A stretch of DNA of 51,476 bases from STF1-138 sp035356975 (GTDB taxonomy: Bacteria > Patescibacteriota > Patescibacteriia > UBA1558 > S5-K13), in the NCBI GenBank assembly GCA_035356975.1, contig DAORGW010000004.1, forward strand, positions 1 through 51,476, given 5' to 3'. The position numbers and the translations under genes were made by a program. The stretch's first letter is position 1. Each line of letters opens with the position of its first letter. This document shows, one piece after another, positions 32,729-40,461 of this stretch. The notes beneath the pieces were generated by a model that was not told the DNA's origin, made no database searches, and worked only from the letters and a program-made list of their open reading frames with translations.

Positions 32729-35116
32729 ATGAAAAAACAAATGAATAAATATGTTTTGTGGTTTGATGAACTAACAATAAAAGATGTGGAATTAGTTGGT
32801 GGAAAAAATGCTTCTCTCGGAGAAATGTATCAAAAACTTGGAAATCAGGGAATTCCTGTCCCAAACGGATTTGCAGTAACAGCGCAGGCTTATTGGTATT
32901 TTTTACAGCACAATAGAATAAAAGAAAATATAAATAAAATACTGAGGGGTTTAAATACCGATAAAATAACTGATTTGAAAAATAGAGCAAAAAAAATAAG
33001 AGAATTAATATTAAAATCAGAATTCCCCGAGGATTTAAAAGAACAGATTTTGGATTCATATAAAAAATTGGCAGAGTTCTATAAAACGTCAATTTTAAAT
33101 TGTGATGTTGCTGTTAGGTCATCTGCTACAGCTGAAGATGCTGCTGATGCTTCATTTGCTGGTCAGCAAGAATCATATTTAAATATAACCGGGGAACACG
33201 CAATACTTGAAGCTATTAAAAAATGTATGGCCTCGCTTTTTACAGATCGTTCAATTTCATATAGGTGTGATAAAAAAATTAGTCATTTTAAAATTGCTTT
33301 ATCGGTTGTAGTTCAAAAAATGGTAAGATCAGATTTGGCATCATCTGGAGTAATGTTTTCTGTTGATACAGAATCAGGATTTCCAGAAATTGTTGTAATA
33401 AATGCCGCTTATGGATTGGGAGAATATGTTGTAAAAGGAGTTGTGACTCCAGATGAATATCATGTGTATAAGCCAACCCTAGAAAAAAAATACAATTCAA
33501 TAATTGGAAAAGATGTTGGAGAAAAAGCAAAAAAATTAGTTTATGCAACTGGCGGAACTGGTTTTACACAAAATGTTGATGTTCCTGTTGAAGAAAGATT
33601 AAAATTTGTTTTAAGTGATGATGAAATAATTCAACTTGCAAAATGGGCAGTAATAATTGAGAAGCATTATAAAAAGCCAATGGATATGGAGTGGGCTAAA
33701 GATGGAAAAACTAAAAAATTATATATTGTTCAGGCTAGACCAGAGACAGTTACATCACGCGAGAATAAAAATGTTTTAACAGAATATTCTATAAAAGAAA
33801 AAGGAAAAGTAATTTTAGTTGGCGAATCAGTTGGTAAAAAAATTGGATCTGGTATTTCTCATGTTATAAAAAACGTAAATGAATTAGTAAATTTTAAAGA
33901 TGGAGAAGTTTTAGTTGCTGAGATGACGGATCCTGACTGGGAACCAGTTATGAAAAAAGCAAGTGCAATTGTAACAAATTCAGGTGGGCGTACATGTCAT
34001 GCTGCAATTGTCTCTCGTGAACTTGGAATTCCATGTGTCGTAGGCACAACAACAGGAACTTCAAAATTAAAAAATGGGCAAATCGTTACGGTTGATTGTT
34101 CTCTTGGTGAAGAAGGATTTGTTTATGAAGGTAGGGTTCCATTTGTAAAAAAAGAAATAAATTTAAAAAATTTGAAATTACCAAAAAATGTCAAAATAAT
34201 GATGAATGTTGGAAATCCAAGACAAGCCTTTAGAGATTCAATGATTCCAAATGAGGGAGTTGGGCTTGCAAGAGAAGAATTTATAATTTCAAATTACATA
34301 AAAGTTCATCCACTAGCACTTCTTGAATTTTCAAAAGTAAAAAATAAAACAGAAAAAGAAATAATAAGGCAATTAACCGTTAATTATAAAAGTAAACCAG
34401 AATTTTTTGTTGAGAAATTAGCTGAGGGGGTTGCTAGAATTGCAGCCGCATTTTATCCAAAAGATGTAATTGTAAGATTATCCGATTTCAAATCAAATGA
34501 ATATGCAAATTTATTAGGTGGAAAATATTTTGAGCCAAATGAGGACAATCCAATGATAGGTTGGCGAGGTGCTTCTCGTTACTATGATCCTAAATACGAA
34601 AAAGCATTTAGATTGGAGTGTAGGGCGCTTAAAAAAGTTAGAGAACAAATGGGGCTTAATAATGTAAAAATTATGATTCCATTTTGTAGAACAATAGAAG
34701 AAGGAAATAAAGTTATAAAAATAATGACAAGCGAGGGATTAAAGCGCGGAAAAAATGGATTAGAAGTTTATGTAATGTGTGAAATTCCATCAAATGTAAT
34801 ATTGGCAGATGAGTTTGCTAAAATTTTTGACGGATTTTCAATTGGTTCAAATGATTTGACACAATTAGCTCTCGGGGTAGACAGAGATTCAGCTATGGTT
34901 TCTCATATTTATAATGAAAGAAATGAGGCGGTGAAAACATTAATTAGAAATGTTATTAGTATTGCAAAGAAAAATAAAAGAAAAGTCGGGATTTGTGGTC
35001 AGGCACCAAGTGATTTTCCAGATTTTGCAAAATTTTTAGTAAAAGAAAAAATTGATAGTATGTCGCTTGTTCCTGATTCTGTTATAAAAACAATTTTAAT
35101 GTTAAAGAAAAAATAA
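32729..35116 (+). CDS. ppsA: Phosphoenolpyruvate synthase
   Basis: Makes PEP from pyruvate and ATP, releasing AMP and phosphate. The 795-residue protein has the N-terminal ATP-grasp domain (ELVGGKNASLGEMY, AVRSSATAEDAADASFAGQQESYL), the swivelling phosphohistidine domain (TNSGGRTCHAAIVSRELGIPC, with the catalytic His), and the C-terminal PEP-utiliser TIM barrel (GEEGF..GWRGASRYYDP, FSIGSNDLTQLALGVDRDS, GICGQAPSD). It allows gluconeogenic flow opposite to pyk. TATTAT lies six bases before its ATG, but there is no convincing -35. Confidence 0.96.
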   Translation: MKKQMNKYVLWFDELTIKDVELVGGKNASLGEMYQKLGNQGIPVPNGFAVTAQAYWYFLQHNRIKENINKILRGLNTDKITDLKNRAKKIRELILKSEFPEDLKEQILDSYKKLAEFYKTSILNCDVAVRSSATAEDAADASFAGQQESYLNITGEHAILEAIKKCMASLFTDRSISYRCDKKISHFKIALSVVVQKMVRSDLASSGVMFSVDTESGFPEIVVINAAYGLGEYVVKGVVTPDEYHVYKPTLEKKYNSIIGKDVGEKAKKLVYATGGTGFTQNVDVPVEERLKFVLSDDEIIQLAKWAVIIEKHYKKPMDMEWAKDGKTKKLYIVQARPETVTSRENKNVLTEYSIKEKGKVILVGESVGKKIGSGISHVIKNVNELVNFKDGEVLVAEMTDPDWEPVMKKASAIVTNSGGRTCHAAIVSRELGIPCVVGTTTGTSKLKNGQIVTVDCSLGEEGFVYEGRVPFVKKEINLKNLKLPKNVKIMMNVGNPRQAFRDSMIPNEGVGLAREEFIISNYIKVHPLALLEFSKVKNKTEKEIIRQLTVNYKSKPEFFVEKLAEGVARIAAAFYPKDVIVRLSDFKSNEYANLLGGKYFEPNEDNPMIGWRGASRYYDPKYEKAFRLECRALKKVREQMGLNNVKIMIPFCRTIEEGNKVIKIMTSEGLKRGKNGLEVYVMCEIPSNVILADEFAKIFDGFSIGSNDLTQLALGVDRDSAMVSHIYNERNEAVKTLIRNVISIAKKNKRKVGICGQAPSDFPDFAKFLVKEKIDSMSLVPDSVIKTILMLKKK

Positions 35117-35137
35117 ATTCATATATGGGAGGAAATT

Positions 35138-35440
35138 ATGAGTTTGAATTGTTTGTCAGGGGTAGATAAAAAAAGAGCCCACAGACTAGAAGAGTTAAAT
35201 GAGGTCGGAAAAGAAATTCATTTTAGTTCTGATTTATGTGATGGATTATTTTTAATACGTAAACCGTGTCACCATATTGGTGGTATATATACTCATGAAT
35301 TCGGTATCTATCATAGTAAGTCTGGTGAGTTAATTTTTTTTCACAGATGTGATCATTGTTTATATTCAGTAAGAATTAATTCTGATTACTACTACAGAGC
35401 AAAACAGATTTGTGATTCGGGGGGAAACTATATTGACTAA
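35138..35440 (+). CDS. Small His/Cys-rich orphan protein, SD-led
   Basis: A 100-residue soluble protein with Cys/His clusters (PCHHIGG, HRCDHCLYSV) that could bind a metal. The ATG is five bases after GGGAGG. No family is recognised. It follows ppsA by 21 bases with no promoter visible, so it may be read through from ppsA. Confidence 0.68.
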   Translation: MSLNCLSGVDKKRAHRLEELNEVGKEIHFSSDLCDGLFLIRKPCHHIGGIYTHEFGIYHSKSGELIFFHRCDHCLYSVRINSDYYYRAKQICDSGGNYID

Positions 35441-35460
35441 TTGTTGATTTGTAATATAAT
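35433..35460 (+). promoter_or_regulatory. Sigma-70-like promoter of the 35490 gene
   Basis: TTGACT (35433-35438), 16 bases, TATAAT (35455-35460). It overlaps the 3' end of the preceding gene. Confidence 0.78.
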
Positions 35461-35489
35461 GTTTATTATAGAAATTGCCAGGAGGTAAA

Positions 35490-35678
35490 ATGTCAAACAA
35501 AAAAAAGAATACGGGATTCGGGGTCGTTTGTGATGAATGTGGCAAAATTTTAGATATGCCACCAGTAAATGATGGAAAGGAAAACACAACAAAAAAAGAG
35601 GATTGTTCTGAACCTCGAAATGGAGGGAAGCATCACCTATCCAATTACGGGACAAAACGTCCCGGGTATAGGAGGTAG
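35490..35678 (+). CDS. Small zinc-ribbon-like orphan protein, SD-led
   Basis: A 62-residue protein. A longer TTG start at 35475 overlaps the AGGAGGT SD, so ATG 35490 is the start. The CDECGK motif suggests half of a zinc site; the rest is basic and probably disordered. The final codons contain a GGGAC/GTCCC hairpin. No family is recognised. Confidence 0.65.
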   Translation: MSNKKKNTGFGVVCDECGKILDMPPVNDGKENTTKKEDCSEPRNGGKHHLSNYGTKRPGYRR

Positions 35679-35702
35679 TTTCTAATCTCCAATATCAATT
35701 TT

Positions 35703-35734
35703 AAAAGCTCGGCATCGCTGTCGAGCTTTTTTGT
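35703..35734. terminator. Bidirectional terminator
   Basis: Stem AAAAGCTCG/CGAGCTTTT flanked by T-rich sequence on the right and A-rich on the left. It can serve the 35490 gene and the opposing gene at 35738. Confidence 0.82.
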
Positions 35735-35737
35735 TTT

Positions 35738-36073
35738 TTATAATTTTTCAGATAGTCCGAGTATTCTCTTGTATTCTTCTGTTAGTTCAATTTGTCCGGG
35801 AGTATTCCATGTTGCTATGAGTTCTCCCAACATATCACAGCAACTTAATCTATGACACCCCACGTAATCACCAGGAAAATCTTTATTTTTTACAGCATAA
35901 TCCGGAATTTTGAATGTTTCTTTGGGATTTTGTAGAGTGATTAAATCTCCTATAAATATTGGATTACCACACCACGCACATCTTATTGTCATCTTTTCAA
36001 GGCATTTGTGACAATAGGGTACATTATTATCCATTATTTCTATTATAGATGAAAATCCATTAAAAGTCACCAC
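35738..36073 (-). CDS. Cys-rich zinc-finger-like orphan protein
   Basis: A 111-residue protein. The Cys/His pairs YCHKC, CAWC and GCHRLSCCD suggest one or two zinc sites. The GTG at 36073 is the longest start; ATG at residue 14 (MDNNVPYCHKC) is also possible, and neither has an SD. The GTG lies five bases after the stop of a 47-codon SD-led ORF, so translation may be coupled to it. No family is recognised. Confidence 0.62.
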   Translation of the reverse strand: MVTFNGFSSIIEIMDNNVPYCHKCLEKMTIRCAWCGNPIFIGDLITLQNPKETFKIPDYAVKNKDFPGDYVGCHRLSCCDMLGELIATWNTPGQIELTEEYKRILGLSEKL

Positions 36074-36078
36074 ATCTT

Positions 36079-36222
36079 TTATATATGTATAGTGACCACA
36101 CTCAGCGAGAGTTTTTTTCTAAAAGATCTTAAAAATAATTTAAATAAGATAATTTTAATCACGCAAAGAGTTTTGTAAAAATAGTACACCAACTCTTTTA
36201 CAAATTTTTGAAATAGTTTCAT
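36079..36222 (-). CDS. 47-residue basic hydrophobic peptide, SD-led
   Basis: On the minus strand, GGAGG (36232-36228) is five bases before the ATG of a 47-codon frame ending in TAA. The product begins MKLFQKFVKELVYYFYKTL, is very rich in Phe, Leu, Tyr and Lys, has one Cys and carries a net positive charge. It looks like a membrane-active or membrane-binding peptide. It lies directly upstream of the zinc-finger-like gene. The SD, not length, supports this call. Confidence 0.5.
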   Translation of the reverse strand: MKLFQKFVKELVYYFYKTLCVIKIILFKLFLRSFRKKLSLSVVTIHI

Positions 36223-36333
36223 TGTTTCCTCCAGATAGAATTATTTTATTTGAAAAGTATTATTATGCTATTTAACGATTTTAAAAATTTTTTGTTTTGT
36301 ATTTTTGATTATATAAAGTATTTTAATTTTGGT

Positions 36334-36421
36334 TGGCGGAGAGGACAGGATTTGAACCTGCGATACCTTTCGGTATACCCGCTTTCCAAGCGAGCGCACT
36401 AAGCCACTATGCGACCTCTCC
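36334..36421 (-). tRNA. tRNA-Ser (GGA)
   Basis: 88 bases on the minus strand. The acceptor arms GGAGAGG/CCTCTCC pair, discriminator G is followed by encoded CCA, the anticodon loop is TTGGAAA, a long variable arm is typical of serine tRNAs, and the T arm has GGTTCAAATCC. It reads UCC and UCU. Its 5' 15 bases also encode the end of the neighbouring GIY-YIG gene. Confidence 0.96.
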
Positions 36422-36676
36422 AATATTTTTCTTTGTATCCTCTAATAAAAACTTTAATCTTTCTCTTCCCTTGCCAGATTTTAAAAATTTTTCTTCTTTC
36501 CTTGCATCAATATTTGATAAAAATACTTCATAATATATTAATTTCCAGGGAGTACCTTTTGAGGTATATTTACTTGATCCGCAATTATGCTTTCTTATCC
36601 TTTCTTTTAAATTACTAGAATATCCTACATAATATTTATTTATCTTTTTACTATATATTATATATACATAAAACAT
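36407..36676 (-). CDS. GIY-YIG domain protein (UPF0213-like)
   Basis: An 89-residue small GIY-YIG nuclease-fold protein starting MFYVYIIYSKK, with the YYVGYSSNLKERIRKHN core and GTPWKLIYYE. A GTG start at 36700 is possible but would add eight residues not usual in the family. The last four codons and the TAG stop lie inside the tRNA-Ser gene. A 15-bp copy of the tRNA 5' end lies just upstream of the gene, so it may be a small mobile element or a duplication product. Confidence 0.88.
   Translation of the reverse strand: MFYVYIIYSKKINKYYVGYSSNLKERIRKHNCGSSKYTSKGTPWKLIYYEVFLSNIDARKEEKFLKSGKGRERLKFLLEDTKKNIGEVA
36408..36422. repeat. 15-bp direct repeat, copy 1 (tRNA-Ser 5' end)
   Basis: TATGCGACCTCTCCA, identical to 36731-36745. 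This copy is the 5' end of the functional tRNA-Ser. Confidence 0.9.
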
Positions 36677-36701
36677 ATATTTATAAATAACTTTAGCCAC
36701 C

Positions 36702-36729
36702 CAGCCCTAGGCGGGTTCGCCTTGGGCGA
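36702..36729. repeat. GC-rich hairpin beside the tRNA fragment
   Basis: GCCC-A-AGGCG pairs with CGCCT-A-GGGC (read on the minus strand) around an AACC loop, in otherwise AT-rich DNA. It adjoins the duplicated tRNA 5' fragment. Confidence 0.7.
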
Positions 36730-36730
36730 A

Positions 36731-36745
36731 TATGCGACCTCTCCA
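36731..36745. repeat. 15-bp direct repeat, copy 2 (tRNA-Ser fragment)
   Basis: An exact copy of the tRNA-Ser 5' end without the rest of the tRNA. It lies 323 bases from copy 1, with the GIY-YIG gene between them. Confidence 0.9.
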
Positions 36746-36844
36746 TGTAATATATATAATATTGATTTTTTTATATTATTGCAAGACTTACGGTCAAATT
36801 GAATGTATTGTATAATTAGAATGGGTGAAGTCAAAATATAATCT

Positions 36845-37405
36845 ATGAAAAATAATTTTAAACAATTGAAAAAAGAGGTTTTAAATATTTTACAAAATGG
36901 TCGTCCAGATTGGGATATTCCACATACTTTGACATCTGTGTATTATATAAAAAAATTATTGAAAAAAGAAGGTGGGAATGCAAAAATATTAATAACAACA
37001 ATGTATTTGCATGATATCGGCTATTCATGGGTAAGAAGAGATTTAAATAAAAGAGATAATGTAATAAAATCAAAACTAGATCATATGAAAAATGGAGTAA
37101 TTTTTGGAAGACAGATTTTGGATAAATTGAATTACGCAGATGATGAAAAAAAACAAATTTTACATTTGATAGGAATTCACGATAATTTAAATGATATTTT
37201 TGACACAAATAAACAATTAGTTTTTGAAGCAGATTCTCTGGCGCAAATTGATACAAAGAGAGCTAAATCAAATTTAAATAATGAAGATAGAATTAAATTT
37301 ATAAATGGCTTTGAAGAAAAAAGATTGCCAAAATTTAAAACAAAAACAGGAATTAAATTAGTAGGTAAATTATTTAAACGCGCTAAAAAATTTTATTTGA
37401 AATAA
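36845..37405 (+). CDS. HD-domain phosphohydrolase
   Basis: A 186-residue HD-superfamily protein. Metal-binding residues are visible in DIPHTLTSVYYI, the YLHDIGYSW motif, and DHMKNG followed by LHLIGIHDNL. HD enzymes hydrolyse nucleotides or phosphodiesters; the substrate is not readable. A possible promoter, TTACGG-N17-TATAAT, lies about 30 bases upstream. It leads a tight operon; the next ATG is one base after its stop. Confidence 0.85.
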   Translation: MKNNFKQLKKEVLNILQNGRPDWDIPHTLTSVYYIKKLLKKEGGNAKILITTMYLHDIGYSWVRRDLNKRDNVIKSKLDHMKNGVIFGRQILDKLNYADDEKKQILHLIGIHDNLNDIFDTNKQLVFEADSLAQIDTKRAKSNLNNEDRIKFINGFEEKRLPKFKTKTGIKLVGKLFKRAKKFYLK

Positions 37406-37406
37406 T

Positions 37407-37826
37407 ATGAAAAGATTAAAATGTAATATTGGTGAATATGGAATTATAATAAATTCAAAAAAAGAATTTTTAATCTTAAAATTACCAATAAACAAAGAAT
37501 TTAAGAAAGAAATGTGGATGTTGCCGGGTGGCAGATTAAATATTAATGACAAGCCAGAATTTGGTTTAAAGCGTGAGGTATTTGAGGAGACAAAATTAAA
37601 AATAAAAATTATTATGCCAATTCATGTTGCGAGATGGGGCATAGAAAAGCCCCCAAAATATTCTGTATTTTTTATTTGTAAATTGATATCTGGTAACAAT
37701 TTGAAAATTAGTGGTGAACATATTGACAGTAAATGGATAAAATTTAATCAAATAGATAAAATTTCTTGGCATAATATAAATACTAAAATAGCAATTAAAA
37801 AAGCAAAGCAATTTTATTTAAAATAA
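37407..37826 (+). CDS. NUDIX hydrolase
   Basis: A 139-residue protein with the Nudix box GGRLNINDKPEFGLKREVFEET, followed by a typical beta strand. It hydrolyses a nucleoside diphosphate linked to X; substrate unknown. It lies between the HD and nucleotidyltransferase genes with one-base junctions on both sides. Confidence 0.9.
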   Translation: MKRLKCNIGEYGIIINSKKEFLILKLPINKEFKKEMWMLPGGRLNINDKPEFGLKREVFEETKLKIKIIMPIHVARWGIEKPPKYSVFFICKLISGNNLKISGEHIDSKWIKFNQIDKISWHNINTKIAIKKAKQFYLK

Positions 37827-37827
37827 T

Positions 37828-38820
37828 ATGGAAGCTGAAAAAAATAATAATATAGAAACATTGGAAGCGATGTCCCAGGAGCAGAAAAGAAAAAAGAAAA
37901 TTGAAATAGGTGAAGATGGAAATTATATAAAACCTACAGCGGAGCAAATAGAGAAATTTGAAAGGGGATTAGAAACAATGTCGGAGGTTTTTGAAAATGC
38001 TGATTTCCCATGGTATGTTGACGGGGGAGCAAATATTACTCTTTATAGTGGTGAACAAAAAAGAGAGCATAAGGATTTAGATATAAGTATATTAAAAGGA
38101 GACCTTGATAAATTAAAAGAGTTATTAAAAAATAAAGGTTTTGAAATCGCAGAAACTAATCATTTATTTATAAAAAAAATAAATAATTATGATTCAAATA
38201 ATATTTTTAATGAAGTTGATTTGCATGTTCATGATATAGACAAAGACGGAAATTTAATTATTAATTATACTGGAGCAAAATTTCCAAAAGAATATATAGA
38301 GCCCATAAAACATAAAATTTTAAATGGAAAAGAAATAAACCTCTCCCATCCAGCCTTAGTTGTTTATCATAAATTGTACTCGTATGAGTGGGATAGAGAT
38401 AGAGTATATGATATAAAAGATTTGGAGCAAATTGTAGATAAACTAGAAATTAAAGATTTTGAAATTTTAAGAGATATATTAACAGAAGAATTTGAAAATA
38501 GAAAACAAAAAATCCTTGCTAAATTTGATGATTTTTGGAATATTATATCTACAAAATTACAAAATAGGGACGAATTTTTGATTAAAGGAGTTTTATTTGA
38601 AGATGATGATGTCAGGCGAAATATGCAAAATAAAAATAAAATGTCCACAATAACAATTCAATATATTGATATGATAGCTAGATATATCTCAGACAGAAAT
38701 TATGATATCTCCAGAGGGGATTTTATTAATAAATCAATTGAAATAATAGATTCTTTAGAAAACGCAAAAGAAAAGTTAGAAATTTTGGATCACTTAGAAA
38801 AATTAAAAAATAATCAATAA
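37828..38820 (+). CDS. Nucleotidyltransferase-fold protein (aminoglycoside adenylyltransferase-like)
   Basis: A 330-residue protein. WYVDGGANITLYSGEQKREHKDLDISI carries the Gly-Gly and Asp-x-Asp signature of the ANT(2'')/LinA-like minimal nucleotidyltransferases, with a third acidic residue in EVDLHVHD. A helical C-terminal extension (about 180-330) is not recognised. Related enzymes adenylylate antibiotics or other small hydroxyl compounds. Resistance is only one possibility. Confidence 0.75.
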   Translation: MEAEKNNNIETLEAMSQEQKRKKKIEIGEDGNYIKPTAEQIEKFERGLETMSEVFENADFPWYVDGGANITLYSGEQKREHKDLDISILKGDLDKLKELLKNKGFEIAETNHLFIKKINNYDSNNIFNEVDLHVHDIDKDGNLIINYTGAKFPKEYIEPIKHKILNGKEINLSHPALVVYHKLYSYEWDRDRVYDIKDLEQIVDKLEIKDFEILRDILTEEFENRKQKILAKFDDFWNIISTKLQNRDEFLIKGVLFEDDDVRRNMQNKNKMSTITIQYIDMIARYISDRNYDISRGDFINKSIEIIDSLENAKEKLEILDHLEKLKNNQ

Positions 38821-38852
38821 TTAAAATATCCAGCTCAGCTGGAAATAAAATT

Positions 38853-39425
38853 ATGATGCAGTATTTAGTTTTTGTAGGCGCTTTTGTAGGATTAATATTC
38901 ACTATTCCTTATATAAAAGAAACTATAAAAGGAAATACCAAGCCAAATAGAGTTTCATGGCTTTTATGGTCAATTGCTCCAACCATTGGAACTGTTGCAT
39001 CGATATCAAATGGTGTTGGGTGGAGCGCGCTTCCTGTTTTTATGTCTGGATTTATACCTTTTTTGGTTTTTATTGTTTCTTTTATAAATAAAAATTCATA
39101 TTGGAAATTAGAAAAATTTGATTATTTATGTGGACTATTTTCCGTATTGGCACTGATTTTTTGGGCAATAACAAAACAACCAATTATAGCTATTGTTTTT
39201 GCAATTTTAAGTGATTTTTCTGCTGCAATCCCAACACTAAAAAAGTCATGGAAATATCCAGAAACAGAAACAGTAAGTGCTTATGTGGGAGGATTGTTTA
39301 GTGCGTTTACTGGTTTTACGGCCGTGAAATTTTGGAATTTTTTAGAAATTGCATTTCTTATATATCTTGTTATTATGAATATAGCTTTAATTTTTGCAAT
39401 TTTAAGAAAAAAAATTATTAAATAA
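38853..39425 (+). CDS. Polytopic membrane protein with internal duplication
   Basis: A 190-residue protein with about six hydrophobic segments. The two halves share a motif, IPYIKETIKGNTKPNRVSW near residue 20 and IPTLKKSWKYPETETVSAY near 128, each followed by a Gly-rich helix. The arrangement recalls PQ-loop/SWEET-type repeat transporters, but the PQ signature itself is not clear. A small CCAGCT/AGCTGG palindrome precedes the gene. Confidence 0.65.
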   Translation: MMQYLVFVGAFVGLIFTIPYIKETIKGNTKPNRVSWLLWSIAPTIGTVASISNGVGWSALPVFMSGFIPFLVFIVSFINKNSYWKLEKFDYLCGLFSVLALIFWAITKQPIIAIVFAILSDFSAAIPTLKKSWKYPETETVSAYVGGLFSAFTGFTAVKFWNFLEIAFLIYLVIMNIALIFAILRKKIIK

Positions 39426-39432
39426 AAAAACT

Positions 39433-39660
39433 ATGTTTAAAAAACAAAAAAGTAAATTAACTGTTAAATATTTAGGCGGACACATTTTAACAGTAATTGG
39501 GTTGGTTTTAGTTTGGCGAGGTATTTGGTACGTACTTGATGGAATTGATAAAATATTTTTTGATGGTTTTCATGGATGGTCTGGAATTTTTGGTGTAATT
39601 ATAGGAATCTTGATATTATATTTACCAGATAAAGATCTAAAGGAGATTGAGAAGCTTTAA
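39433..39660 (+). CDS. Small two-helix membrane protein
   Basis: A 75-residue protein with two hydrophobic segments (about 14-32 and 48-64) and charged ends. No function can be read. It lies seven bases after the previous gene and one base before the GGDEF gene. Confidence 0.6.
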   Translation: MFKKQKSKLTVKYLGGHILTVIGLVLVWRGIWYVLDGIDKIFFDGFHGWSGIFGVIIGILILYLPDKDLKEIEKL

Positions 39661-39661
39661 C

Positions 39662-40447
39662 ATGTATAATTATATGAATAATTCATTTGAAAATTTGGAT
39701 ATGATAAATAGGGTTGATAAATTAAGAGATAATTATAATAATCCCCACGAAGATCCAATAAAAAAATTAGCTGAAAAAGAAAATGAATTTAGAGATGAAT
39801 TATCTAAAGAACAAATTGATCCAAAATCAATAAATAAAATAGCGGATAGGTTTTCTAATGAAACATTAGAAAAAATGGAGGCAGAACAAACAGGACATAC
39901 AGATCTTTTAACTGGTTTTTCTAATAAAAATTCAATTATAGATAATCTTCCAAAAATTTTAAGTTCAGAGCAAAGAAAAAAACAAAATTGTTCTTTGATG
40001 ATGCTAGATTTAGATTATTTTAAGTTAGTAAATGATACTTATGGACATGAGGTGGGGGATCTTGTTTTGAAAGATGTTTCTCGTGTAATTAAAGAAAATC
40101 TTAGAGAGTCAGATTTTGCATTTAGATACGGAGGGGAGGAATTTGTTGTTTTTCTTATGGATTCTGATATTGATGTAGCACAAATCGTTGCTGAAAAAAT
40201 AAGAAAATCTGTAGAAGATGCGGAAATTAAATTTCGCGACAAAAATGATCAAGAAGTTATTTTAAAAAAAACATTAAGTATTGGATGTGTGGATACAAAA
40301 AGTATAAATTCTTGGAATGTTCCAGATAAAGATTTTGATAGTAAATTAGTCATGGAGGAGTTGATTAAAAAAGCAGATGAAGCACTTTATAATTCAAAAG
40401 GAAGTGGAAGAAACAAAGTAATGGTTTATAATAATTTAAAGAAATAA
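39662..40447 (+). CDS. GGDEF-domain protein (probable diguanylate cyclase)
   Basis: A 261-residue soluble protein. A helical N-terminal region (about 1-80) precedes a GGDEF domain with DLLTGFSNKNSI, LDLDYFKLVNDTYGHEVGD and the catalytic RYGGEEF. The I-site RESD lies five residues before GGEEF, suggesting product inhibition by c-di-GMP. No sensor or membrane domain is present. ATG 39662 is preferred over the TTG at 39647, which would overlap the previous gene. Confidence 0.92.
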   Translation: MYNYMNNSFENLDMINRVDKLRDNYNNPHEDPIKKLAEKENEFRDELSKEQIDPKSINKIADRFSNETLEKMEAEQTGHTDLLTGFSNKNSIIDNLPKILSSEQRKKQNCSLMMLDLDYFKLVNDTYGHEVGDLVLKDVSRVIKENLRESDFAFRYGGEEFVVFLMDSDIDVAQIVAEKIRKSVEDAEIKFRDKNDQEVILKKTLSIGCVDTKSINSWNVPDKDFDSKLVMEELIKKADEALYNSKGSGRNKVMVYNNLKK

Positions 40448-40461
40448 TTAAATAAAATTTT

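Noticed and set aside
36333..36533. Plus-strand ORF beginning MAERTGFEPAIPF
   Set aside because: It is the antisense reading of tRNA-Ser; this phrase is a familiar false ORF over serine tRNA genes.
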